A stretch of DNA of 24,273 bases from Clostridiales bacterium (GCA_004553495.1 SFLE01000021.1:1-24273); one strand, 5' to 3'; shown: positions 6,772-14,700, counted from the stretch's first letter. Numbers and translations are program-made. The notes: generated by a model not told the origin, from the sequence alone.

Positions 6772-8007
6772 ATGAGTATCATTAAGGACATAAATCTCGC
6801 GCCTTCGGGTGAAATGAAGATAAACTGGGTAGAGCGCAATATGCCCGTTCTGCGCGGCATATCCGAGGAATTTTCCAGGGAAAAGCCGTTTGAGGGACTT
6901 AAGGTCGCGCTTTCGGTGCATCTCGAGGCAAAAACGGCGTATCTGTGCCGTGTGCTCGAAATGGGTGGTGCGCAGATGTATGTCACAGGCTCTAATCCTC
7001 TTTCCACTCAGGACGATGTCGCAGCGGCGCTTGCTCAGGGCGGCATGAATGTTTTCGCCGAGTACGGCTGCTCGGAGCAGCAATATGAGGACTGCCTGCG
7101 CGAGGTCCTGAAGGTCGGACCTAATATAATCATAGACGACGGCGGCGACCTTGTGCATCTTATGCACGAGGAGTACCCCGAGCTCATCCCCAATGTTATC
7201 GGTGGCTGCGAGGAGACTACCACCGGCATAAACCGCCTGCACATAATGGATGCCGCGGGCAAGCTGCGCTTCCCGATGGTCATGGTAAACGATGCCGACT
7301 GCAAGCATATGTTCGATAACCGCTATGGTACCGGTCAGAGCGTTTGGGACGGCATATGCAGAACGACAAACCTCATCATAGCCGGTAAGTATGTCGTCAT
7401 ATCCGGCTATGGCTGGTGCGGCAAGGGCGTATCGCTCAGAGCCAAAGGTCTCGGCGCAAAGGTCATCGTCACCGAGACCGACCCCATCCGCGCGCTCGAA
7501 GCCGTCATGGACGGATACGAGGTCATGCCCATGCGCGAGGCTGCCAAGTTCGGTGACATATTCTGCACCGTCACCGGCGGCAGGGATATAATCACCGCCG
7601 AGCACTTCCCGCTCATGAAGGACGGGGCTATCCTCAGCAATGCCGGACACTTCAATGTCGAGGTCGATATGGAAGCCCTTGAGAAGCTGGCGGTGAAAAA
7701 ATACGAGGCGCGCCACAACATCCAGGGCTATGTCATGCCCAATGGCAAAACGCTGTTTACCATCGCCGAGGGCAGGCTCGTAAACCTTGCCGCGGCGGAC
7801 GGTCATCCGGCGGAGATCATGGACATGAGCTTTGCTATCCAGGCACTCTCGGCAAAGTACCTTGCCGATAACCGCGATAGCCTTAAGCCCGGTGTTATCT
7901 CCGTTCCGCGCGAGATCGACGAGAAGGTAGCGCGCTGCAAGCTGCGCGCCATGGGTGTTGAGATCGACTCCCTCAGCCGTGCTCAGGCGGAATACCTCGG
8001 CAAATAA
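6772..8007 (+). CDS. ahcY: S-adenosylhomocysteine hydrolase
   Basis: The enzyme splits S-adenosylhomocysteine into adenosine and homocysteine, removing the inhibitory product of methylation reactions. The 411-residue protein is the short form typical of Thermotoga, archaea and many Clostridia. Visible active-site elements are the substrate-binding region near 122 (IIDDGGD), EETTTG (147-152), the Lys178/Asp182 pair in KHMFDNRYGTGQS, and the Rossmann NAD+ loop GYGWCGKG (212-219). LSNAGHFNVEVD near 290 is also a family motif. GGGGAT lies about 8 nt before the ATG. mgtE follows after 20 nt, so the two are probably co-transcribed; the functional link is not obvious. The neighbourhood has no methionine or MTA-salvage genes. 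Confidence 0.95.
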   Translation: MSIIKDINLAPSGEMKINWVERNMPVLRGISEEFSREKPFEGLKVALSVHLEAKTAYLCRVLEMGGAQMYVTGSNPLSTQDDVAAALAQGGMNVFAEYGCSEQQYEDCLREVLKVGPNIIIDDGGDLVHLMHEEYPELIPNVIGGCEETTTGINRLHIMDAAGKLRFPMVMVNDADCKHMFDNRYGTGQSVWDGICRTTNLIIAGKYVVISGYGWCGKGVSLRAKGLGAKVIVTETDPIRALEAVMDGYEVMPMREAAKFGDIFCTVTGGRDIITAEHFPLMKDGAILSNAGHFNVEVDMEALEKLAVKKYEARHNIQGYVMPNGKTLFTIAEGRLVNLAAADGHPAEIMDMSFAIQALSAKYLADNRDSLKPGVISVPREIDEKVARCKLRAMGVEIDSLSRAQAEYLGK

Positions 8008-8027
8008 CAAACCGGAGAGGCTCTTAA

Positions 8028-9428
8028 ATGGAAAACATGGAGAATATGGACTTTGAGGCGATGCGCGATAAACAGGCTGACGAGCTCATGCAACTTCTCG
8101 ATGAGAGGAGAATGAAGGAGCTTCAGCTGCGCCTTGAGGATATGAACGAATTCGATGTCGCCGAATTTCTCACCGAGATAGGCGATAACCGCATGCCGAT
8201 GGTGTTCCGGCTGCTCTCAAAGCAGACGGCGGCGGATGTTTTCGCAAACTTCGACGCTCCCGAGCAGGAGCAGATCATAAACTCGATAACCGACTCAGAG
8301 CTGTCCTCGATAATCGAAGAGCTGTATGTCGACGATGCGGTCGATATGATGGAGGAGCTGCCGGCGAATGTCGTAAAGCGCGTAATGCGCACCGCGACCC
8401 CCGAAACGCGCAGACTCATAAACCAGTACCTCAATTATCCGGAGAACTCAGCCGGAAGCATAATGACGGCGGAGTTCGTTGACCTCAAAAAATACATGAA
8501 TGTGCGCGAGTCCATAGCGCGCATACGCAGGATAGGCGAGGACAAGGAGACTATCTACACCTGCTTTGTCACCTCTGCCGACCGCAAGCTCGAGGGCGTT
8601 CTCTCGGTCAAGGATCTGCTTTTGTCCGACGATGAGACCGTTATCGAGGATATAATGGACACAAATATCGTTTTCTGCATGACTCACGACGACCAGGAGG
8701 AAGCGGCCGAGAAGATCTCCGACTACGACCTCATGGCGCTGCCCGTTGTCGATAAAGAGGGCAGACTCGTCGGCATAGTCACCGTTGACGATGTCATCGA
8801 TGTTATGGAAGCCGAGGCCACCGAGGACTTCGAGATCATGGCGGCAATGACGCCTTCTGACAAGCCCTACTCGCGCACCAGCGCATGGGATATGTGGAAA
8901 AGGCGCGTTCCGTGGCTGATGTTCCTCATGCTGTCGGCGACATTCACGAGCATGATAATAAACTCCTTTGAGAATGCGCTTGCGGTGCAGGCGGTGCTTA
9001 TCGGCTTTATACCCATGCTCATGGGCACCGGCGGCAACTCCGGCGCTCAGGCATCCACCGCCGTTATACGAAGCATTTCTCTCGGCGATACCGAGCCTGA
9101 GGATGTCGGACATGTTATCTGGAAGGAGCTCCGCGTTGCGGTGCTGTGCGGCATAACGCTTGCGGCTGTAAACTTTGTAAAGATGCTGCTCGTTGACAGA
9201 CTGCTGCTCGGGAACGACGCCGTAACGCTCACGGTTTCCGCCGTTGTCAGCGCCTCGATAGTTTTCATCGTCATATTCGCAAAGGTTGTGGGCAGCGTTT
9301 TGCCCATCGCCGCGGAAAAGCTCGGAGTAGATCCGGCGGTCATGGCGAATCCGCTCATTTCGACCATAACGGACGCCGTGTCGCTGCTCATATACTTCGA
9401 GATAGCAAAGCTCGTTATAAGCTTCTGA
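8028..9428 (+). CDS. mgtE: MgtE magnesium transporter
   Basis: The 466-residue protein has the full MgtE plan. An acidic N domain (about residues 30-135, with repeats such as DAPEQEQIINSITDSELSSIIEELYVDD) is followed by two CBS domains (about 135-260, with MTAEFVDLKKYMNV and DYDLMALPVVDKEGRLVGIVTVDDVIDVM). A five-helix membrane channel domain begins after KRRVPWLMFLML and includes GTGGNSGAQAST, the conserved pore segment. MgtE is a Mg2+-gated channel: Mg2+ bound by the N and CBS domains closes the pore when cytoplasmic Mg2+ is high. GGAGAGG lies about 7 nt before the ATG. It follows ahcY by 20 nt and is followed by the AEC transporter after 34 nt. Confidence 0.95.
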   Translation: MENMENMDFEAMRDKQADELMQLLDERRMKELQLRLEDMNEFDVAEFLTEIGDNRMPMVFRLLSKQTAADVFANFDAPEQEQIINSITDSELSSIIEELYVDDAVDMMEELPANVVKRVMRTATPETRRLINQYLNYPENSAGSIMTAEFVDLKKYMNVRESIARIRRIGEDKETIYTCFVTSADRKLEGVLSVKDLLLSDDETVIEDIMDTNIVFCMTHDDQEEAAEKISDYDLMALPVVDKEGRLVGIVTVDDVIDVMEAEATEDFEIMAAMTPSDKPYSRTSAWDMWKRRVPWLMFLMLSATFTSMIINSFENALAVQAVLIGFIPMLMGTGGNSGAQASTAVIRSISLGDTEPEDVGHVIWKELRVAVLCGITLAAVNFVKMLLVDRLLLGNDAVTLTVSAVVSASIVFIVIFAKVVGSVLPIAAEKLGVDPAVMANPLISTITDAVSLLIYFEIAKLVISF

Positions 9429-9462
9429 GCCGCGGCAATATCACGGGGGTATACATAGATAT

Positions 9463-10380
9463 ATGCTTGTAATAATAGAGAAGATGGGGCTGCTGACCAT
9501 CATGCTGGCGATCGGGTATATGTGCGCAAAGCTCAAGCTGGTCGGACCCGATTTCAATAAAGGGCTCAGCAAGCTCGTAATAAATGTTTTCCTTGCCGGC
9601 ATGATACTCTCGTCGGTCATAAATAAGCAGCTCGAAATGTCCGGAAGCGATGTCGCCTTCGGCATCGGAATGCTGACTTTAATGAGCCTTATAAGCCTTG
9701 GCATCGGCTTTATAACGCCGTCGGTCCTTCGCTTTAAGGGCGGCGATACCGGAATGTACCGCATACTTGTAGCATTCGGCAATGTCGGCTTCGTCGGTCT
9801 GCCGATAATATCGGCGGTGTACGGCGCGCAGTTCGTGTTTTTCGCGGCTCTTGTCAATATCCCGTTTAACCTCCTGCTGTACACCGTAGGCGTTATGCAG
9901 CTTCAGGACGGCGGGGACAATAAGAAATTCCAGCTTAAAAAGGCTCTGAATGTGCCGATAATAGCAACGCTGATAGCTACGGTAATATTCATTTTCGAGA
10001 TACCCATGCCGCTCATCGTTGAGGACACTGCATCTACCGTAGGCGCGGCGTGCGTGCCGCTTTCCATGATGAGCGTCGGTCTTTCGCTGGGCAATGTCTC
10101 TATAAAAGAGGCGCTCACTCAGCCGCGGCTGTATGCCGTAAACATCGTAAGGCTCCTTATCGTGCCGCTTGCGACATGGGGAGTGCTGCAATTTATAATT
10201 GACGATCCCGTAATGCTCGGCACCGTCGTTATAATGTCAGCCTGCCCGCCCGCGATAGTCTGCCCCATACTCGGCATGGACTACGGGCGCGACGGGGTGG
10301 AGGGCTCGGAGGCCGTTTTCATCGGCTCCATCCTCTCCATAGTAACGGTACCCATCATCATATCGGTCTTAGGACTTTGA
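9463..10380 (+). CDS. AEC (auxin efflux carrier) family transporter
   Basis: The 305-residue, very hydrophobic protein has about ten membrane helices in two halves. Family landmarks are GYMCAKLKLVGPDFNKGLSKLVINVFLAG near the start, AFGNVGFVGLPI in the fourth helix region, PLSMMSVGLSLG in the middle and the closing ACPPAIVCPILGMDYG. Bacterial members are secondary carriers for organic acids such as malate or malonate; the substrate here cannot be read from the sequence. Translation signals are weak: GGGGG lies about 13 nt before the chosen ATG. Its position 34 nt after mgtE, and the terminator just behind it, suggest it is the last gene of the ahcY-mgtE group. Confidence 0.85.
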   Translation: MLVIIEKMGLLTIMLAIGYMCAKLKLVGPDFNKGLSKLVINVFLAGMILSSVINKQLEMSGSDVAFGIGMLTLMSLISLGIGFITPSVLRFKGGDTGMYRILVAFGNVGFVGLPIISAVYGAQFVFFAALVNIPFNLLLYTVGVMQLQDGGDNKKFQLKKALNVPIIATLIATVIFIFEIPMPLIVEDTASTVGAACVPLSMMSVGLSLGNVSIKEALTQPRLYAVNIVRLLIVPLATWGVLQFIIDDPVMLGTVVIMSACPPAIVCPILGMDYGRDGVEGSEAVFIGSILSIVTVPIIISVLGL

Positions 10381-10386
10381 ACCCAT

Positions 10387-10412
10387 CACCCCGATGCCGG
10401 AGCGTCGGGGTG
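10387..10412 (+). terminator. Terminator after the AEC transporter gene
   Basis: CACCCCGA (10387-10394) pairs with TCGGGGTG (10405-10412). The stem can extend inward by three more pairs, including one G-T, around a CGGA tetraloop. TCAGCTTTT follows on the plus strand. Confidence 0.75.
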
Positions 10413-10448
10413 TCAGCTTTTCGGTATTACAATGCCCTGGTAATGACA

Positions 10449-10516
10449 GTTAATTAACAAAAGCAAAAATGCTCATAAAAAGTGCGCGAAAATTGTACAA
10501 TTTTGAAAATGTGCAC
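10449..10516. promoter_or_regulatory. Palindrome cluster upstream of the ATP synthase operon
   Basis: Three perfect palindromes lie close together: GTTAATTAAC (10449-10458), the 16-bp AAAATTGTACAATTTT (10489-10504) and GTGCAC (10511-10516). The 16-bp element has the size of a dimeric regulator's operator and sits upstream of the likely promoter at 10535. No protein can be named. The stretch 10413-10612 has no gene. Confidence 0.4.
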
Positions 10517-10534
10517 AAAATAGAAAAATATCCG

Positions 10535-10563
10535 TTGCATTTCGTGTTAATTTAGTGTTAAAT
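10535..10563 (+). promoter_or_regulatory. Probable promoter of the ATP synthase operon
   Basis: TTGCAT (10535-10540), a 17-nt spacer and TTAAAT (10558-10563; shifted by one it reads TAAATA) lie 50 nt before the first gene. GAGG precedes that gene's ATG by 7 nt. Confidence 0.5.
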
Positions 10564-10612
10564 AGTATTGTTGTACTCTGGTAAAATGTTTATTTCTTCA
10601 CGAGGATAACCT

Positions 10613-10930
10613 ATGGAATATGCGTATGTTTTAACTGTGCTTGCCGGCGCGGTGTTCGGCGTTATAGTGGCATATTTAAATATGCTGATAACAAGGTCGA
10701 AATTAAAAGCCGACAGCGTTATGGGGATAATGGGCGGCAATATGCTCAGGCTCCTGCTGGACGCGGCGGCACTTGCGGCGGCGTATTTCATCAGCAAGGC
10801 TCTGGATGCACCTGTGATCGCGGCGCTGCTCGCAACTGCGGTCGGGCTGTCAGTCGGCGGAATGGTGTTTCTCAGGGCTATGCTCAAAAAAATTCAACCG
10901 CGCGATGACACGGCGGATGGAGGTGAATGA
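10613..10930 (+). CDS. atpI: Small membrane protein at head of ATP synthase operon, AtpI-like
   Basis: The 105-residue protein has about four membrane helices (roughly residues 3-23, 37-57, 58-75 and 77-90) and a charged C-terminal tail. Its size, helix count and place just before subunit a match AtpI/subunit I, a non-structural protein that helps c-ring assembly. Sequence motifs in this family are poor, so the name depends on position. Its stop codon (TGA, 10928-10930) overlaps the subunit a start region, which indicates translational coupling. Confidence 0.6.
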   Translation: MEYAYVLTVLAGAVFGVIVAYLNMLITRSKLKADSVMGIMGGNMLRLLLDAAALAAAYFISKALDAPVIAALLATAVGLSVGGMVFLRAMLKKIQPRDDTADGGE

Positions 10931-10932
10931 TA

Positions 10933-11601
10933 TTGAGTGAATTTATAAGAGAGTACATTGCACCTACAAAAACGGTGTATTCGATGTGGGTCATAATGGC
11001 AGTCATATTACTGTTCTGCTTTATAGCCACACGAAATATGAAGGATAAGCCCGGCGTGCTTCAGAATATTGCGGAGATGATAGTGTCGTCGCTTCTGAAT
11101 TTCTTCTCCGGAGTGCTGGGCGAAAAGAAGGTGCGGCATTATTTCCCGATGCTTGCTTCGTTCTTCGTCCTGATAATCGTGTGCAACTATACAGGTCTGC
11201 TCCCCGGAGCGGGTGAGGGTGATGAGGCACTGTTCACGGTACCTACCTCGGTGCTTGCGGTAACCGCGGCAATGGCGGTTATATCATTTGTGACCGTTCA
11301 GTCTGCGGGCATCAAAAAGCACGGACTCGGCAAGTATTTGCTGACATTCTTTAAGCCGTTCGTGTTCCTGTTCCCAATCCTCATACTCGAGCAGTTTACA
11401 AGGCCGCTTTCCATGGCGCTGCGACTTTACGGCAACATCCATGGCGAAGAGCTTGCAACGGAAACGCTTTTCGGCTTGTTCCCCATAGGGCTGCCGCTCG
11501 TTATGAATGTACTCAGTCTCCTTTTCTGCTTCATTCAGGCGATGGTTTTCACCATGCTGCTTGCAGTATTTATAAATGAAGCGACCGAGGACGAAGAATA
11601 A
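10933..11601 (+). CDS. atpB: F0 subunit a of ATP synthase
   Basis: Subunit a forms the ion half-channels beside the c-ring. The roughly 222-residue protein has five or six membrane helices. The essential arginine is seen in RPLSMALRLYGNIHGEE, the family motif where Arg faces the c-subunit carboxylate, and the final helix region (FCFIQAMVFTMLLAVFINEA) is typical. Start choice: GGAGGTGA (10919-10926) is 9 nt from a TTG at 10933 but only 3 nt from an ATG at 10927. I prefer 10933, with 10927 (two residues longer) as the alternative. Confidence 0.93.
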   Translation: MSEFIREYIAPTKTVYSMWVIMAVILLFCFIATRNMKDKPGVLQNIAEMIVSSLLNFFSGVLGEKKVRHYFPMLASFFVLIIVCNYTGLLPGAGEGDEALFTVPTSVLAVTAAMAVISFVTVQSAGIKKHGLGKYLLTFFKPFVFLFPILILEQFTRPLSMALRLYGNIHGEELATETLFGLFPIGLPLVMNVLSLLFCFIQAMVFTMLLAVFINEATEDEE

Positions 11602-11631
11602 AAAGGTAAAACATATAGGAGGAAAATAAAA

Positions 11632-11868
11632 ATGACAATAGCAGAAGGTCTTATTGCGATAGGTGTTGCGTTGGCTATCGGCCTGAGCACTATCGGCGTT
11701 GGTATAGGTCAGGGTCTTGCTGCGGCAAAGGCGCTTGAGGGCATGGCAAGGCAGCCCGAGATGAAGGGTCAGCTCCAGTCCGTCATGATCCTTGCAATGG
11801 GCTTCATGGAAGCGCTTGCTATCTATGGCCTGGTAATCGCATTCATGCTTATAGCAAAAATCGGATAA
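11632..11868 (+). CDS. atpE: F0 subunit c of ATP synthase (ring proteolipid)
   Basis: The 78-residue protein is a two-helix hairpin with polar loop ARQPE (39-43). Helix 1 is glycine-rich (GVGIGQGLAAAKA) and helix 2 carries the ion-carrying Glu60 in GFMEALAIYG. It forms the rotating ring that couples ion flow to ATP synthesis. Compared with the Na+-binding c subunit of Ilyobacter, Gln27 and Tyr65 match Na+-site positions but Ser/Thr after the Glu are replaced by Ala61 and Leu62, so H+ coupling is more likely. GGAGG with good spacing and an ATG fit the high copy number needed. Confidence 0.95.
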   Translation: MTIAEGLIAIGVALAIGLSTIGVGIGQGLAAAKALEGMARQPEMKGQLQSVMILAMGFMEALAIYGLVIAFMLIAKIG

Positions 11869-11899
11869 GCAGTTGATTTTCTGAAAGGAGGAGATCTGA

Positions 11900-12391
11900 T
11901 TGTTAAACATATTTGGCTTGCAAATATGCACAGCCGATTTTCTGTGGACAATCATAAGCTTCTTCCTGTTTATGTTCCTGCTTAATAAGATCCTGTTTAA
12001 GCCTGTTTTGAAGTTGATGGACGAGCGCAAGGCGCGCATAGACGCAGACCTTGAAAATGGCAAGCAAGCCCGCGCCGCCCTGAAGGAAAATGAGGCTCAG
12101 CTCGCTCAGGAGCTGGCGCAGACCGGCGCGGATGCGCGCGGTGTCATAAACAGCGCCCGCAGTGAGGCTGAAAAGGCGAAGGGTGAAGTCCTCGATGCAG
12201 CCCATGCGCAGGCGGAAAAGCTCCATAGGGGTGTCCGCGAGCATGTGAAGGCCAAGGAGGAAGCTGCCGAGAGCGAGATCGACGACAGTATGCCCGAGCT
12301 CGTCGCCATCCTTTCGGATAAGCTCCTCGGCAGCGAGGCGGCAAACGATAAGGAGCTCATCGCCGAGTGCATAAAAGACAGTGCACAGTAA
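11900..12391 (+). CDS. atpF: F0 subunit b of ATP synthase (free-standing peripheral stalk)
   Basis: The 163-residue protein has one N-terminal membrane helix (about residues 12-30, TADFLWTIISFFLFMFLLNKI), then FKPVLKLMDERKARI, the usual b-subunit entry, and a long Ala/Glu/Lys/Gln-rich coiled coil to about 135. It ends in a short helical region with ELVAILSDKLLG. It forms the stator arm that holds F1 against rotation. The start is a TTG at 11900, 8 nt after AAAGGAGG. A second, different b-type stalk is fused to alpha in the next gene, so the stator is probably a b/b' pair. Confidence 0.92.
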   Translation: MLNIFGLQICTADFLWTIISFFLFMFLLNKILFKPVLKLMDERKARIDADLENGKQARAALKENEAQLAQELAQTGADARGVINSARSEAEKAKGEVLDAAHAQAEKLHRGVREHVKAKEEAAESEIDDSMPELVAILSDKLLGSEAANDKELIAECIKDSAQ

Positions 12392-12432
12392 CCTCATGAC
12401 AGGAATTACGGGAAAGGAGGGATAGTTCTCAG

Positions 12433-14670
12433 GTGGAACTTGTGTATAAGATCATAAACTTCATTATCCTGATCGGAGCTCTCGCTTTTATCTGCCATAA
12501 GCTGAACCTGCTCGATAAGATTTTCGGCAGCCGCAGGCGCGATATAAGCCGCCAGATAGAGGATGCCGAGACCGCTAAAACGCAGGCTCAGGAGCTTGGC
12601 GCGGATATAGAGAAAGCAAAGCAGAAGAATGAAGAGCGCAAGCAGCAGCTTTTGAAGGATGCCGAAGAGCAGGCAAAGGCAGACAGCGCCGCCATAGCGG
12701 TATCCGGCGAGGAGGAGGCAAAAGGTCTCCTTGCCAATGCCGAAAAGAGTGAAGAGCAGCTCATGGAGCAGATGAAGAACAGAGTTTCTTCACAAACGGT
12801 GCAGCGCGTTGCACAGATAACCGCAAGCGTTCTGAGCCGCGGCAGCTTTGAAAGCTCCAAGCAGGCGCTCAATGAGAAGTTTATCGAACAAATAAAAGAA
12901 TTGGTATCGGCAATGCCGAGTGACATTTTGAATATGAATGAACTGAAAAAACTTGACATTTCAATAAAGAGCGCACAGCCGCTGAGTGACGAGGAAATGC
13001 AGAAGCTCACTCAGATAATCTGTGAGACCTTTATCTCGTGCCACAACGAGGTCGACACCGATGTCATAGGCGGCGTGCGTATGCAGGTCGGCGACACGGT
13101 GTACGACGGTACTCTCGCGCACACTCTTGACAGACTCAGCCAGGATGTCGAGAGCAACACGCGCCAGAGCGATGAGCAGATGAAATCCATCGCCGAGGGC
13201 ATCAAAAAGCAGCTTGAAAAGGTCAACGGCGACATTGATGTTTTCCAGACCGGCGAGGTCGTCACTCTGGGCGACGGTATCTGCCGCGTATCCGGACTTG
13301 CCGATGTCATGGCAGGCGAGATGCTTGAGTTCAAGGGCGGACTCAAGGGCATGGTACAGGACCTTGAGAAGGACAATGTCGGTGTCGTACTGCTTGGACC
13401 GTTCGGTCACCTTCAGGAGGGCGACAGTGTCCGCCGTACCGGCAGAATAATCGAGGTGCCCGTCGGCGAGAGCCTTATCGGTCGTGTCGTTGACGCTATG
13501 GGTACGCCGATAGACGGCAAGGGCCCGATCAAAAACGAGGGCTTCCGTCCCGTTGAGAGTCCGGCTCCGAGCGTTCTGTCCAGAAAGCCCGTTTCCGTGC
13601 CTCTCCAGACCGGCCTCAAGGCTATCGACGCGCTTGTGCCTATCGGCAGAGGTCAGCGTGAGCTCATAATCGGCGACCGCCAGACCGGTAAGACCGCAAT
13701 AGCGCTTGACGCTATCATCAATCAGAAGGGCAAGGATGTTATCTGCATCTATGTCGCCATCGGTCAGAAGGAATCGACCGTTGCCGGCGTTGTTGAGAAG
13801 CTGCGCAGCCATGGCGCTATGGATTACACCATCGTCGTAGCCGCGACCGCATCCGAGCCTGCGCCCATGCTGTATATCGCGCCTTACGCCGGCGCTGCAA
13901 TGGGCGAGTACTTCATGTATAAAGGCAAGGATGTCCTCGTTATCTATGACGATCTGAGCAAGCAGGCTGCTGCTTACCGCGAGCTTTCTCTGCTGCTCCA
14001 GAGACCGCCCGGACGCGAGGCATACCCCGGCGATGTATTCTATCTGCACTCCAGACTGCTTGAGAGAGCAGCGCGCCTTAACGAGGAGTCAGGCGGCGGC
14101 AGCATGACCGCTCTGCCAATAATCGAGACCCAGGCGGGCGACATTTCGGCTTATATCCCGACCAATGTTATCTCCATAACCGACGGTCAGATATTCCTCG
14201 AAAGCGATCTGTTCCACTCCGGCGTTCGCCCGGCAATAAATGTCGGCCTGTCGGTATCCCGTGTCGGCGGCGCGGCTCAGCTCGGCGCCATGAAGCAGGT
14301 CGCGGGCAGACTGCGCGTCGATCTTGCGCAGTACCGCGAGCTTGCATCGTTTGCACAGTTCGGCTCCGACCTTGACAAATCCACCCGCGACACGCTGCAC
14401 CGCGGTGCGCGCATGACCGAAACGCTCAAACAGGGTCAGTATGCACCCATGAGCGCTGCGGATCAGGTCATTGCCATCTTCGCCGTGTCCGAGGGCTATG
14501 CCGACGATCTGGAGCTTGACGATATCGCGCGTTTCGAGTCGGAGCTCATAGATTATGTAAACCGCACATATCCCGAATTCAGCGGAGAAGTGCTCAGCGG
14601 CAAAAAGCTCAGCGCTGAGCAGCAGGCAAAGCTTAAAGAATGCATAGAGAACTTCAAGAAAACTTTTTAA
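12433..14670 (+). CDS. atpA: Fused b'-delta-alpha subunit of ATP synthase
   Basis: One uninterrupted 745-residue frame carries three parts. Residues 1-165 are a second b-type stalk: a membrane helix (about 3-22), then KIFGSRRRDISRQI and a Glu/Lys/Gln coiled coil (33-118), then a helical part. Residues 172-237 match the C-terminal domain of delta/OSCP (IKSAQPLSDEEMQKL, then DVIGGVRMQVGDTVYDG and LAHTLDRL). From about 246 to the end is a normal-length alpha subunit: its N-terminal helix region, TGEVVTLGDGICRVSGL, the P-loop GDRQTGKT (414-421) and the conserved nucleotide-binding and C-terminal domains. The six-helix N-terminal domain of delta is not visible. No other delta gene exists in the operon. 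The GTG start at 12433 is 12 nt from AAAGGAGG. I see no good ribosome binding site before internal Met codons (12997, 13180), so a separate alpha would need proteolysis or unusual initiation. Confidence 0.9.
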   Translation: MELVYKIINFIILIGALAFICHKLNLLDKIFGSRRRDISRQIEDAETAKTQAQELGADIEKAKQKNEERKQQLLKDAEEQAKADSAAIAVSGEEEAKGLLANAEKSEEQLMEQMKNRVSSQTVQRVAQITASVLSRGSFESSKQALNEKFIEQIKELVSAMPSDILNMNELKKLDISIKSAQPLSDEEMQKLTQIICETFISCHNEVDTDVIGGVRMQVGDTVYDGTLAHTLDRLSQDVESNTRQSDEQMKSIAEGIKKQLEKVNGDIDVFQTGEVVTLGDGICRVSGLADVMAGEMLEFKGGLKGMVQDLEKDNVGVVLLGPFGHLQEGDSVRRTGRIIEVPVGESLIGRVVDAMGTPIDGKGPIKNEGFRPVESPAPSVLSRKPVSVPLQTGLKAIDALVPIGRGQRELIIGDRQTGKTAIALDAIINQKGKDVICIYVAIGQKESTVAGVVEKLRSHGAMDYTIVVAATASEPAPMLYIAPYAGAAMGEYFMYKGKDVLVIYDDLSKQAAAYRELSLLLQRPPGREAYPGDVFYLHSRLLERAARLNEESGGGSMTALPIIETQAGDISAYIPTNVISITDGQIFLESDLFHSGVRPAINVGLSVSRVGGAAQLGAMKQVAGRLRVDLAQYRELASFAQFGSDLDKSTRDTLHRGARMTETLKQGQYAPMSAADQVIAIFAVSEGYADDLELDDIARFESELIDYVNRTYPEFSGEVLSGKKLSAEQQAKLKECIENFKKTF

Positions 14671-14700
14671 GCGAAAATTGCTATGAGAGGAGGGGCATAA

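Noticed and set aside
6679..8010. 443-codon minus-strand frame opposite ahcY
   Set aside because: It mirrors the SAH hydrolase gene along its full length, which has all active-site motifs; the opposite frame has none.
11632..11868. Call of a sodium-translocating ATP synthase from Gln27 and Tyr65
   Set aside because: The hydroxyl residues that follow the carboxylate in Na+ sites are Ala and Leu here, so only part of the site exists.
12961..14049. 362-codon minus-strand frame opposite the alpha subunit
   Set aside because: It is the reverse of highly conserved alpha sequence, with no family match and no translation signal.
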